From an uncultured Eubacteriales bacterium (lineage in GTDB: Bacteria; Bacillota; Clostridia; Oscillospirales; QAKW01), in contig CAKRPM010000009.1 in assembly GCA_934378025.1 (NCBI GenBank), positions 1-13,312 on the forward strand: a stretch of 13,312 nucleotides of DNA. The letters run 5' to 3'. The notes beneath the pieces are model-generated. The model saw nothing but the letters and a program-made list of their open reading frames with translations, ran no database searches and was not told the origin of the DNA. The translations under genes and the position numbers were made by a program. Positions 1-5,505 of the stretch are shown here, piece by piece. Numbering within the stretch: the first letter of the stretch is position 1; the number at the start of each line of letters is the position of its first letter.

Positions 1-1730
1 GCGAAGGGGAAATCATCATTCGCCTTTGCATCCAAAACGCCCTGACATCGGAAAAGCCGATCTATCGCCTATGGCTGCCCGATCAAACGCCCCGAACCGT
101 CGCACAGGCATTGCGGGAAATGAAGCCGCAGGAAGCGTATCAACGTTTGGCGGACGAGGGCTTTGCCAGAACCTATATGGACTGGCTGTACGGCGTCAAT
201 TTAACGCGGTACGCCACCCTGCGAACGGGCGTTTTGCTGCGCGTCGGGCGCGTCATCGTGCCGATTGTAAAGGCCATTTACGACCGTGATAAACAAATCG
301 AAAATTTTACGCCCACCCCCTATTTTGCCATTGCCAGCAAATGCGAAACCGGCGGCGAAATGATCGAGCTGGTCAGCAAACTCAAATTTGCCGAAAACGA
401 GCAGCAAAAAGCGCTGGACACCTGTGTAAAGTATAATAGCTGTACAGCGGTTGTCACCTCGGTGAAAAGCCGCAAAACCACACTGTCCGCGGGCAAACTG
501 TTTTCCCTCTCCAAACTGCAAAACTATCTCGGCAAAAAATATAAAATGAGCATGGAAAAAAGCCTTGCCATTGTCCAAAAGCTGTATGAAGCGGGGTACG
601 TCACCTACCCGCGCACCAACTCGGAATATCTGGCCACCAACGAAAAAGAAAAAATCAAAGGGGTGCTGGCCGCCGTGGCAAAGCTGGGCTACCCCGTCAC
701 ATTTAAAGACAACAAAACCATTTTTGACGACAGCAAAATCGAATCGCACTCCGCGCTGACGCCCACCTACAAAATTCCGACGCATCTGGCCGATGAGGAA
801 AAGCAGGTTTATTCCGCCATTATTCGCCGCTTTACCGCTGTTTTTTGCAGCGAAGAATGTACCGCACGAAAAACCGAAATCGAAATTGCCGTCGGTGAGG
901 AGGAAACGTTCCTTTTGCGGGGCACCGTGATTTTGCAGCCCGGCTGGACGAAATTTGACGATACCGCCAAAAAAAGCAAAATTCTGCCCGCGCTTTCCAA
1001 GGGCGATACGGTCAACATCGATTTTAAACCCCTGGAAAAGCAAACCGCTCCGCCCAAGCACTATACCATCGAAACACTGAATAACTATCTGAAAAATCCT
1101 TTTAAAGACGATAAAAAAAGCGCGCAAAACGACGAGGCGGAATACCGCGCCATGTTTGAGGGGCTGGAGCTGGGCACCGAGGCCACACGTACCGGTATTA
1201 TCGACAACGCCTGCAAAAGTCAATACATTTTACTCAAAAAAGATGTCTATACCCTCCTGCCGGGCGGGGAATATTTGATCACCACGCTCTCGCAGCTGGG
1301 CATTTCCATGGATAAATACAAAACCAGTCTGCTCGGACAGGCTCTGAAAAAGGTGTATCACGGCACGCTGAACATTTCGGAAAGCCTAAAGCTGGCGGAA
1401 AAGGAAATTTCCGATGTATTTACCCCGAAAAACCAACCGCCCGAAACCGATACGGATATCGGGTTTTACGGCGAGGAGATCGGCGTCTGCCCGCTGTGCG
1501 GAAAAACGGTTAAACGCGGCAGCTACGGCTATTTTTGCACCGGCTACAAGGACGGATGCAAATTCAAAATCCGCCTGAGCTTATGCGGCAGAGTGATTTC
1601 GCTGAGCAATGCAAAGCGTCTGTTATCCGACGGAAAAAGCGCCAAAATTCAGGGCTTTATCTCCAAAAAGGGAACGCCCTTTGACGCCGTACTTAAATTG
1701 CAGGACGGTAAAATCGAATTTGACTTTTAA
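1..1730 (+). CDS. topB: Type IA DNA topoisomerase (topoisomerase III-like), 5'-truncated by the window
   Basis: The reading frame is open from the first complete codon at position 3, so the gene starts before the window; the ATG at 111 is internal. The enzyme relaxes or decatenates DNA by passing a strand through a transient single-strand break. The window opens with EGEIIIRL, which fits the end of the Toprim metal-binding motif of this family. It continues with DWLYGVNLTRYATL and IENFTPTPYF, typical of the topoisomerase III core. The catalytic tyrosine is most likely the Tyr of TYPRTNSEYL (codon 606-608), with the conserved Arg two residues on. The C-terminus (about 1488-1730) carries a C-x2-C-x12-C-x6-C zinc ribbon followed by a segment resembling the C-terminal repeat (Toprim_Crpt-like) of clostridial topoisomerases. 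The usual GRVQTP motif reads GRVIVP here (246-263). The family call is firm; topB rather than a mobile-element paralogue is less certain. Confidence 0.9.
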   Translation, partial: EGEIIIRLCIQNALTSEKPIYRLWLPDQTPRTVAQALREMKPQEAYQRLADEGFARTYMDWLYGVNLTRYATLRTGVLLRVGRVIVPIVKAIYDRDKQIENFTPTPYFAIASKCETGGEMIELVSKLKFAENEQQKALDTCVKYNSCTAVVTSVKSRKTTLSAGKLFSLSKLQNYLGKKYKMSMEKSLAIVQKLYEAGYVTYPRTNSEYLATNEKEKIKGVLAAVAKLGYPVTFKDNKTIFDDSKIESHSALTPTYKIPTHLADEEKQVYSAIIRRFTAVFCSEECTARKTEIEIAVGEEETFLLRGTVILQPGWTKFDDTAKKSKILPALSKGDTVNIDFKPLEKQTAPPKHYTIETLNNYLKNPFKDDKKSAQNDEAEYRAMFEGLELGTEATRTGIIDNACKSQYILLKKDVYTLLPGGEYLITTLSQLGISMDKYKTSLLGQALKKVYHGTLNISESLKLAEKEISDVFTPKNQPPETDTDIGFYGEEIGVCPLCGKTVKRGSYGYFCTGYKDGCKFKIRLSLCGRVISLSNAKRLLSDGKSAKIQGFISKKGTPFDAVLKLQDGKIEFDF

Positions 1731-1742
1731 TGTTTCGTCGCC

Positions 1743-1816
1743 GAAAAAAACACTCTTTAATTTTCCCGCTTAAAAAAGAGTGATTTTTTCTTTGCTTGCG
1801 GTTGACCGACTTTTTC
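1743..1816 (+). repeat. Direct repeat, copy 1 (~70 bp)
   Basis: This segment matches 1988-2062 over its whole length with one single-base indel. The identical blocks include ACTCTTTAATTTTCCCGCTT and, at the 3' end, GCTTGCGGTTGACCGACTTT. Differences concentrate around 1778-1788. Copy 1 includes an intact hairpin-plus-T-tract terminator that has decayed in copy 2. The repeat lies wholly between genes, starting 12 bp after the topoisomerase stop. It may be a local duplication or two copies of a dispersed intergenic element; the window alone cannot decide. Confidence 0.85.
1751..1789 (+). terminator. Rho-independent terminator after the topoisomerase gene
   Basis: CACTCTTT (1751-1758) pairs perfectly with AAAGAGTG (1775-1782), and six T residues follow at 1784-1789. 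It begins 20 bp after the topoisomerase stop codon, where a terminator is expected. The stem is only 8 bp and not very GC-rich, so efficiency may be moderate. It forms the first half of direct repeat copy 1. Confidence 0.7.
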
Positions 1817-1851
1817 GACATACCGGCAGACTTCGAAAAAGGAAGGTAAAT

Positions 1852-1907
1852 TTGCCGAACATGGACTTGTCGGCGTATGTGCATACGGAAGAGTCCATGT
1901 TCGGCGA
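1852..1907. repeat. Long inverted repeat (16-bp arms plus inner 6-bp stem)
   Basis: Left arm 1852-1867 and right arm 1892-1907 are complementary at 15 of 16 positions. The arm core is GCCGAACATGGACT, pairing with AGTCCATGTTCGGC. Inside the loop, CGTATG (1874-1879) pairs with CATACG (1882-1887). RNA from either strand would fold into a long hairpin. No T-tract follows on the + strand, so this is not a standard terminator. It sits between the two direct repeat copies. Function unknown; candidates are a small structured RNA, a MITE-like remnant or a protein-binding palindrome. Confidence 0.8.
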
Positions 1908-1916
1908 AAGTAAGCA

Positions 1917-1951
1917 AAAGCGCCCGAATTCTCGATGATTTCGGGCGCTTT
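1917..1951. terminator. Hairpin, probable bidirectional terminator
   Basis: AAAGCGCCCGAA (1917-1928) pairs perfectly over 12 bp with TTCGGGCGCTTT (1940-1951) around an 11-nt loop. The GC-rich core flanked by A and T runs is typical of an intrinsic terminator readable in both directions. On the minus strand the arm continues into CTTTTGCTT, giving a reasonable U-tract, so it could stop leftward transcripts from the aldo/keto reductase. On the + strand the T-rich stretch (CTTTTGTTTTTT) lies about 10 nt further on. Confidence 0.65.
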
Positions 1952-1987
1952 CCAGTGCTGCTTTTGTTTTTTAAGAAAAACTATAAA

Positions 1988-2062
1988 GCAAAAAATACTC
2001 TTTAATTTTCCCGCTTAAAAATAGACTCATGGTTTCTTTGCTTGCGGTTGACCGACTTTTTC
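1988..2062 (+). repeat. Direct repeat, copy 2 (~70 bp)
   Basis: Second copy of the repeat at 1743-1816, displaced by 245-246 bp. The terminator hairpin present in copy 1 is damaged here: the right arm reads AATAGACTC instead of AAAGAGTG, and the T-tract is interrupted as CATGGTTT. The 3' half stays identical to copy 1. This suggests divergence after duplication, with stronger conservation of the 3' half. Confidence 0.85.
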
Positions 2063-2070
2063 AACAGTCT

Positions 2071-2109
2071 GAGGGAGCAAACCCGATCGGGTTTGCTCCC
2101 TCCCTTTTT
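2071..2109 (+). terminator. Perfect 32-nt palindrome with T-tract (terminator)
   Basis: Positions 2071-2102 are a perfect palindrome centred between 2086 and 2087, with the GC-rich arm GAGGGAGCAAACCCGA. Five T residues follow at 2105-2109 on the + strand. The hairpin abuts the 3' end of the leftward aldo/keto reductase, whose stop is at 2108-2110. The U-tract favours + strand termination. On the minus strand the same hairpin would follow the reductase stop directly but lacks a U-tract, and could instead protect the mRNA 3' end. Confidence 0.75.
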
Positions 2110-3103
2110 AATGCTGCAAAACAATTTTATCAATCGCTTCAAGCTCTTCTTTGGAAAAGTGCGTGTTTTCCTGCGCTTTTATATTTTGGGTGATTTGCTC
2201 GCATCTTGAGGCGCCGATCAAAACGCTGGTCACCTTCCCGTCCTTTAAAATCCAGGAAAGCGCCATTTCCGCCAAGCTTTGCCCGCGGCGCAGCGCAATT
2301 TCGTTTAAGGCGCGAATTTGCGCCAAACGATCCTCGGTCAGCGTGTCCTCTTTCAAAAACCGACCGTCGGTCCGCACGCGGCTGTCCTCGGGAATACCGT
2401 GCAAGTACCGATCGCTGAGCATCCCCTGTGCCAGAGGGCTGAAGGCGATGATCCCCTTTTTCAACCGAACGGCTGTATCTTTCAGCCCGTTTTTTTCGAT
2501 GGTTCTGTCAAAAATGGAATATCGGTTTTGATTGATCACAAAGGGGGTGTGCAGCTCTTTTAAAATCGACGCGGCCTTTTCCAGCGTTTCGCCGTCGTAA
2601 TTGGACAGTCCGACGTACAGCGCCTTGCCGCTTGTAACGGCCGTGGCCAGCGCGCCCATACTTTCCTCCAGCGGCGTATCGGGATCCATACGATGATGAT
2701 AGAAAATATCCACATATTCCAGCCCCAACCGTTTAAGACTTTGATCCAAGCTGGCCAAAATATATTTCCGACTGCCCCAATTGCCGTACGGACCGTCCCA
2801 CATTTCATAGCCCGCTTTTGTACTGATCACCAGCTCGTCCCGATAAACGCCCAGATCTTCCCGCAAAATTTTGCCGAAATTCTTTTCCGCGCTGCCGGGT
2901 GCCGGACCGTAATTGTTGGCAAGGTCAAAATGCGTAATGCCGCCGTCAAATGCCGTTTTGCACAGCGCCCGCATATTTTCAAAAGGCGCGGTATCGCCGA
3001 AATTGTGCCACAGCCCCAAAGAGATGGCCGGCAGCTTCAGTCCGCTTTCCCCGCAGGGATGATAATTCATGGTTTGATATCTTTTTTCTGCCGCATGATA
3101 CAT
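2108..3103 (-). CDS. Aldo/keto reductase, YghZ / L-glyceraldehyde-3-phosphate reductase type
   Basis: A cytosolic NADPH-dependent reductase of aldehydes. It closely resembles E. coli YghZ (Gpr) along its length: shared stretches include LGLWHNFG, GITHFDLANNYGP, GSAE, DELVISTKAGY, SRKYILASLDQSLKR, SGKALYVG and MALSWILKDGKVTSVLIGASR. The catalytic tetrad of the family is visible as Asp60, Tyr65, Lys96 and His137 (numbered from the ATG at 3103). A GTG three codons upstream (3110-3112) also opens the frame, but it is part of the Shine-Dalgarno sequence GGAGGTG. GGAGG sits 8 nt before the ATG at 3103, so the 331-residue start is preferred. The gene is a single-gene unit facing left, opposite to all its neighbours. 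The physiological substrate in this organism is not shown; by homology it detoxifies L-glyceraldehyde 3-phosphate or methylglyoxal-like aldehydes. Confidence 0.93.
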   Translation of the reverse strand: MYHAAEKRYQTMNYHPCGESGLKLPAISLGLWHNFGDTAPFENMRALCKTAFDGGITHFDLANNYGPAPGSAEKNFGKILREDLGVYRDELVISTKAGYEMWDGPYGNWGSRKYILASLDQSLKRLGLEYVDIFYHHRMDPDTPLEESMGALATAVTSGKALYVGLSNYDGETLEKAASILKELHTPFVINQNRYSIFDRTIEKNGLKDTAVRLKKGIIAFSPLAQGMLSDRYLHGIPEDSRVRTDGRFLKEDTLTEDRLAQIRALNEIALRRGQSLAEMALSWILKDGKVTSVLIGASRCEQITQNIKAQENTHFSKEELEAIDKIVLQH

Positions 3104-3124
3104 GCGTTTCACCTCCGCAATTAC

Positions 3125-3133
3125 ATTATAGCA
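3125..3133 (-). promoter_or_regulatory. Extended -10 promoter of the aldo/keto reductase
   Basis: Read on the minus strand this is TGCTATAAT: a consensus TATAAT preceded by TGn, the extended -10 element of sigma-A promoters. The hexamer 17 bp upstream (TAAAGC) is a poor -35, consistent with reliance on the extended -10. Predicted transcription starts about 15 nt before the ATG, leaving a very short leader holding only the GGAGG ribosome site. Confidence 0.65.
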
Positions 3134-3208
3134 GCCGCAAAGCGTTGGCTTTACGGTTTAGTTTCATCGTACACAACTTGCCCGAAAAAGTCAATCGCCG
3201 CGCCCCAA

Positions 3209-3228
3209 GTTTTACAAATTATTAAAAC
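3209..3228. promoter_or_regulatory. Operator-like dyad upstream of the RNase J promoter
   Basis: GTTTTA (3209-3214) and TAAAAC (3223-3228) form an inverted repeat with an 8-bp spacer, ending 4 bp before the -35 hexamer at 3233. The position suits a regulator of the rightward promoter, and it lies within the divergent control region shared with the reductase. The sequence is AT-rich and short, so chance is a real alternative. Confidence 0.3.
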
Positions 3229-3232
3229 CTAC

Positions 3233-3261
3233 TTGTATTTTTCCCCGAAAGCGTATATAAT
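3233..3261 (+). promoter_or_regulatory. Sigma-A promoter facing RNase J
   Basis: TTGTAT (3233-3238) and TATAAT (3256-3261) are separated by exactly 17 bp. The -10 is consensus and the -35 matches at four of six positions. Transcription would start near 3268, about 290 nt before the RNase J start codon. No other promoter of this quality was seen before 3556. Confidence 0.75.
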
Positions 3262-3298
3262 ACTATTGATTAGAAGCGGAAGAAAGCAGATTTTTCGG

Positions 3299-3324
3299 CG
3301 GCATTGACGGAAAATGCCGTTTTT
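3299..3324 (+). terminator. Terminator-like hairpin in the RNase J leader (possible attenuator)
   Basis: CGGCATT (3299-3305) pairs with AATGCCG (3313-3319) around a 7-nt loop, followed by five T residues (3320-3324). It lies only about 30-55 nt after the predicted transcription start. If functional it would release an RNA of about 57 nt or attenuate RNase J expression. The stem is short, so readthrough is likely. Confidence 0.5.
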
Positions 3325-3383
3325 GCTTTCACAAAAAAATCGCCGACGGGTACGGACCAAAATGCCCCCGGTGCATCCATCAG

Positions 3384-3420
3384 CCTCCCCCAGCGGAGGT
3401 ATTCTTTCGTATTCTTTTTT
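3384..3420 (+). terminator. Weak second terminator-like hairpin in the leader
   Basis: CCTCC (3384-3388) pairs with GGAGG (3395-3399) around CCCAGC, followed by the T-rich run ATTCTTTCGTATTCTTTTTT. The T-tract is interrupted and the stem is only 5 bp, so this is a tentative call. Confidence 0.25.
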
Positions 3421-3555
3421 TCAAAAAAATTGTGCGTAACACAATGATATTGAAGCGGTTATCGCAGCAGCCCGAAAAGGCTGCCCTCTCTCAGCGCCGT
3501 TGCGGGGATATGCGTTTACCGGACTTATGCAACGGCAGAAAGTGAGATCAATTAC

Positions 3556-5442
3556 ATGCAAGAAAAAATTCAAAAACTGGACGCACAGGCGAAAGCCGAA
3601 ACCATAAAAAAACCGCAGAGAAGAAAAACCGCGTCCGCGCAAAAGAAAACCGAGGGAAAAGCGCCGGCCAAAAAAGCCGCCGCCAAAACTGCCAAATCCC
3701 CGAAAAAGACCGGTGCCGCAACCGCTAAAAAAAGCGTTTCCAAGACAAAAGCGCAAAAAAGCACCCGTCGCAAGCCCGGCAAAAAGCCCACCGAAAAGCT
3801 TCGCATCATTCCTTTGGGCGGCATTGACGAAATCGGAAAGAACATGACCGTTTTGGAGTACGGAAACGACATGATCATCATTGACAGCGGACTTGCCTTT
3901 CCCGATGAGGAAATGCCCGGTGTGGATCTGGTCATCCCGGACACGGTTTATCTGCAGAAAAACCGCGAAAAAATTCGCGGCGTTTTCATCACGCACGGGC
4001 ATGAGGATCATATCGGCTCGCTGCCCTATCTGTTAAAAGAAATCAACGTCCCCGTATACGGCACGCGCCTGACGCTCGGGCTGATTCGCCGAAAGCTGGT
4101 CGAGCACCGTATGGAAAAGCAGTGCTCCCTGATTGAAAAGCAATACGGCGATGTAGTCGCCGCCGGCGTTTTTCACGTCGAATTTATCAAGGTCAATCAC
4201 TCGATTGCCGACGCGTGCGGCTTTGCCGTGCACACCCCGGTCGGCGTTGTGGTGCATACCGGCGACTTTAAAATCGACACCACGCCCATCCGCGGCAAAA
4301 TGATCGATTTGACCCGTTTCGGTCAGCTCGGAAACGAAGGCGTTTTATTGATGATGAGCGATTCGACCAACGCCGAAAACCCGGGATTTACCCTGTCGGA
4401 AAAAGCAGTCGGAAAATCCTTTGAAAGCATTTTCAACAACGCCGGCAAAAAAAGAATTATCGTTGCGACCTTTTCCTCCAACATTCACCGCGTGCAGCAA
4501 ATTATCAACGCCGCGGTTGCTCACGGGCGAAAGGTGGCGCTCAGCGGCCGCAGTATGGAAAATGTTATTCAGGTCGCTATGGAGCTGGGACACATGAGTG
4601 TTCCCGCCGGCACGATTCTGCCGCTCGGTGAAATCGGGCGTCTGCCGGATGAGAAATTGGTGCTGATCACCACCGGCTCACAGGGAGAGCCGATGAGCGC
4701 GCTGTACCGCATGGCTTTCAGCGACCACCGCAGCGTTGAAATTACACAAAACGATTTGATTATTATTTCCGCCCGCCCCATTCCGGGCAACGAGCGGCTG
4801 GTGTCCAATGTGGTCAACGAGCTGGAAAAGCTGGGCGCCGAAGTGGTGCAGGACCGTTCCGTACACGTTTCGGGACACGCCTGCCAGGAAGAACTCAAAA
4901 TTATGCTCTCCCTGATCAAACCGAAATTTTTCATGCCGGTACACGGCGAATTTAAACATCGATTGGCGCATGCCCGCCTGGCTGAGGAAACCGGTGTAAA
5001 GCATGAAAACATCTTTTTGACCGAAAACGGCAAAGTGCTGGAAACGGACGGCAGTACCGCCCGCTTTAACGGCATTGTCCCCAGCGGGAAAATTTTGGTG
5101 GACGGTATCGGCGTCGGCGATGTGGGCAACATCGTGCTGCGCGACCGCAAGCATTTATCCGAGGACGGCATTATTATCGTGGTGGCGACCATCGATCCGA
5201 ACACGCGCAGCGTTGTCAGCGGACCCGACATCATTTCCCGCGGCTTTGTCTATGTGCGGGATAATGAGGCGCTGATGAACGAAGCGGCCGCACTGGTCTC
5301 CAATCGTCTGGAAAAAAGCCTGACCCGCGGCAAAAACGACTGGGGCACGCTGAAAAATGAAATTCGGGACGAGCTGAGCCACTATATCTCCGGCAAAACC
5401 AAGCGTCGTCCGATGATTCTCCCCATTTTAATGGACATTTGA
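3556..5442 (+). CDS. rnj: Ribonuclease J with Lys/Ala-rich N-terminal extension
   Basis: A cytoplasmic metallo-beta-lactamase/beta-CASP ribonuclease with 5'-3' exonuclease and endonuclease activity in mRNA turnover and rRNA maturation. Residues 1 to about 80 are a low-complexity basic extension rich in Lys, Ala and Pro. The catalytic core starts at about residue 81 (KLRIIPLGGIDEIGKNM). Zinc ligands visible are H147-x-H149-x-D151-H152 (THGHEDHIG), H215 (VNHSIAD), D237 (HTGD) and the later H463 (MPVHGE). Beta-CASP landmarks are SDSTNAENPG, ATFSSNIHR, TTGSQGEPMSAL and VSGHA. The C-terminal domain is intact to the stop. The start is the only ATG before the core, and its ribosome site (AGAAAGTGAG) is weak. 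B. subtilis RNase J1 is about 555 residues; the excess in this 628-residue protein is the N-terminal extension. No terminator follows, so transcription may run into yybS. Confidence 0.96.
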   Translation: MQEKIQKLDAQAKAETIKKPQRRKTASAQKKTEGKAPAKKAAAKTAKSPKKTGAATAKKSVSKTKAQKSTRRKPGKKPTEKLRIIPLGGIDEIGKNMTVLEYGNDMIIIDSGLAFPDEEMPGVDLVIPDTVYLQKNREKIRGVFITHGHEDHIGSLPYLLKEINVPVYGTRLTLGLIRRKLVEHRMEKQCSLIEKQYGDVVAAGVFHVEFIKVNHSIADACGFAVHTPVGVVVHTGDFKIDTTPIRGKMIDLTRFGQLGNEGVLLMMSDSTNAENPGFTLSEKAVGKSFESIFNNAGKKRIIVATFSSNIHRVQQIINAAVAHGRKVALSGRSMENVIQVAMELGHMSVPAGTILPLGEIGRLPDEKLVLITTGSQGEPMSALYRMAFSDHRSVEITQNDLIIISARPIPGNERLVSNVVNELEKLGAEVVQDRSVHVSGHACQEELKIMLSLIKPKFFMPVHGEFKHRLAHARLAEETGVKHENIFLTENGKVLETDGSTARFNGIVPSGKILVDGIGVGDVGNIVLRDRKHLSEDGIIIVVATIDPNTRSVVSGPDIISRGFVYVRDNEALMNEAAALVSNRLEKSLTRGKNDWGTLKNEIRDELSHYISGKTKRRPMILPILMDI

Positions 5443-5467
5443 CATTTGCCGTATCCTATATTATAAT
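5439..5467 (+). promoter_or_regulatory. Consensus sigma-A promoter of the yybS-gdpP-rplI-dnaB gene run
   Basis: TTGACA (5439-5444) and TATAAT (5462-5467) are both perfect consensus hexamers with the ideal 17-bp spacing. The -35 overlaps the RNase J stop codon (TGA at 5440-5442). The predicted start near 5474 leaves a leader of about 30 nt before yybS. This should be a strong constitutive promoter for the downstream housekeeping genes. Confidence 0.9.
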
Positions 5468-5505
5468 ATTGTATTATTTATATTTAAGGATTCAAAAGGT
5501 TAAAG

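Larger units (their letters stand above)
3268..3555 (+). promoter_or_regulatory. Predicted long structured 5' leader of RNase J
   Basis: This gene-free stretch is the inferred untranslated leader between the promoter at 3233-3261 and the RNase J ATG. It holds several hairpins: a terminator-like one (3299-3324), a short GC-rich one before a T-rich run (3384-3420), TTGTG/CACAA (3430-3434 with 3440-3444), GCAGCC/GGCTGC (3467-3472 with 3479-3484), and a perfect 8-bp GCCGTTGC/GCAACGGC stem (3496-3503 with 3529-3536) just before the weak ribosome site. TCGGCG (3295-3300) can also pair with CGCCGA (3341-3346), which would compete with the first terminator stem. It matches no riboswitch or T-box I recognise. 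An 11-codon ORF (3510-3545) lies at the end but lacks a convincing ribosome site. Confidence 0.5.

Noticed and set aside
201..1223. 340-codon minus-strand ORF opposite the topoisomerase
   Set aside because: It is an antisense shadow: low-complexity Phe/Gly-rich translation with no family resemblance, while the + strand frame carries clear topoisomerase motifs.
1802..1830. TTGACC in the direct repeat as a -35 element
   Set aside because: No acceptable -10 hexamer is found 15-19 bp downstream in either repeat copy.
1773..1898. Minus-strand ORF of about 42 codons through the hairpin and repeat copy 1
   Set aside because: Its ATG is the mirror image of the + strand ATG within the palindrome, there is no ribosome site, and the codons run through the repeat and terminator sequence.
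1861..1938. 25-codon + strand ORF starting inside the long hairpin
   Set aside because: The start codon lies in the hairpin arm, the nearest purine-rich site (GGAAGG) is 14 nt away, and the stop falls in the loop of the next terminator. The reading frame is probably a by-product of the palindrome.
3104..3112. GTG start three codons upstream for the aldo/keto reductase
   Set aside because: The GTG is part of the GGAGGTG ribosome site; the ATG at 3103 has proper spacing.
2693..3307. 204-codon + strand ORF opposite the aldo/keto reductase
   Set aside because: It is antisense to a well-conserved enzyme, extends through both divergent promoters, and has no recognisable domain.
3233..3555. Known riboswitch or T-box in the RNase J leader
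   Set aside because: No T-box consensus or recognised riboswitch core was seen; only generic hairpins and a terminator-like element are present.
3421..4011. 196-codon minus-strand ORF over the RNase J start
   Set aside because: Its Phe/Gly/Arg-rich translation is the reverse complement of the Lys/Ala-rich RNase J extension, and it runs through the leader hairpins.
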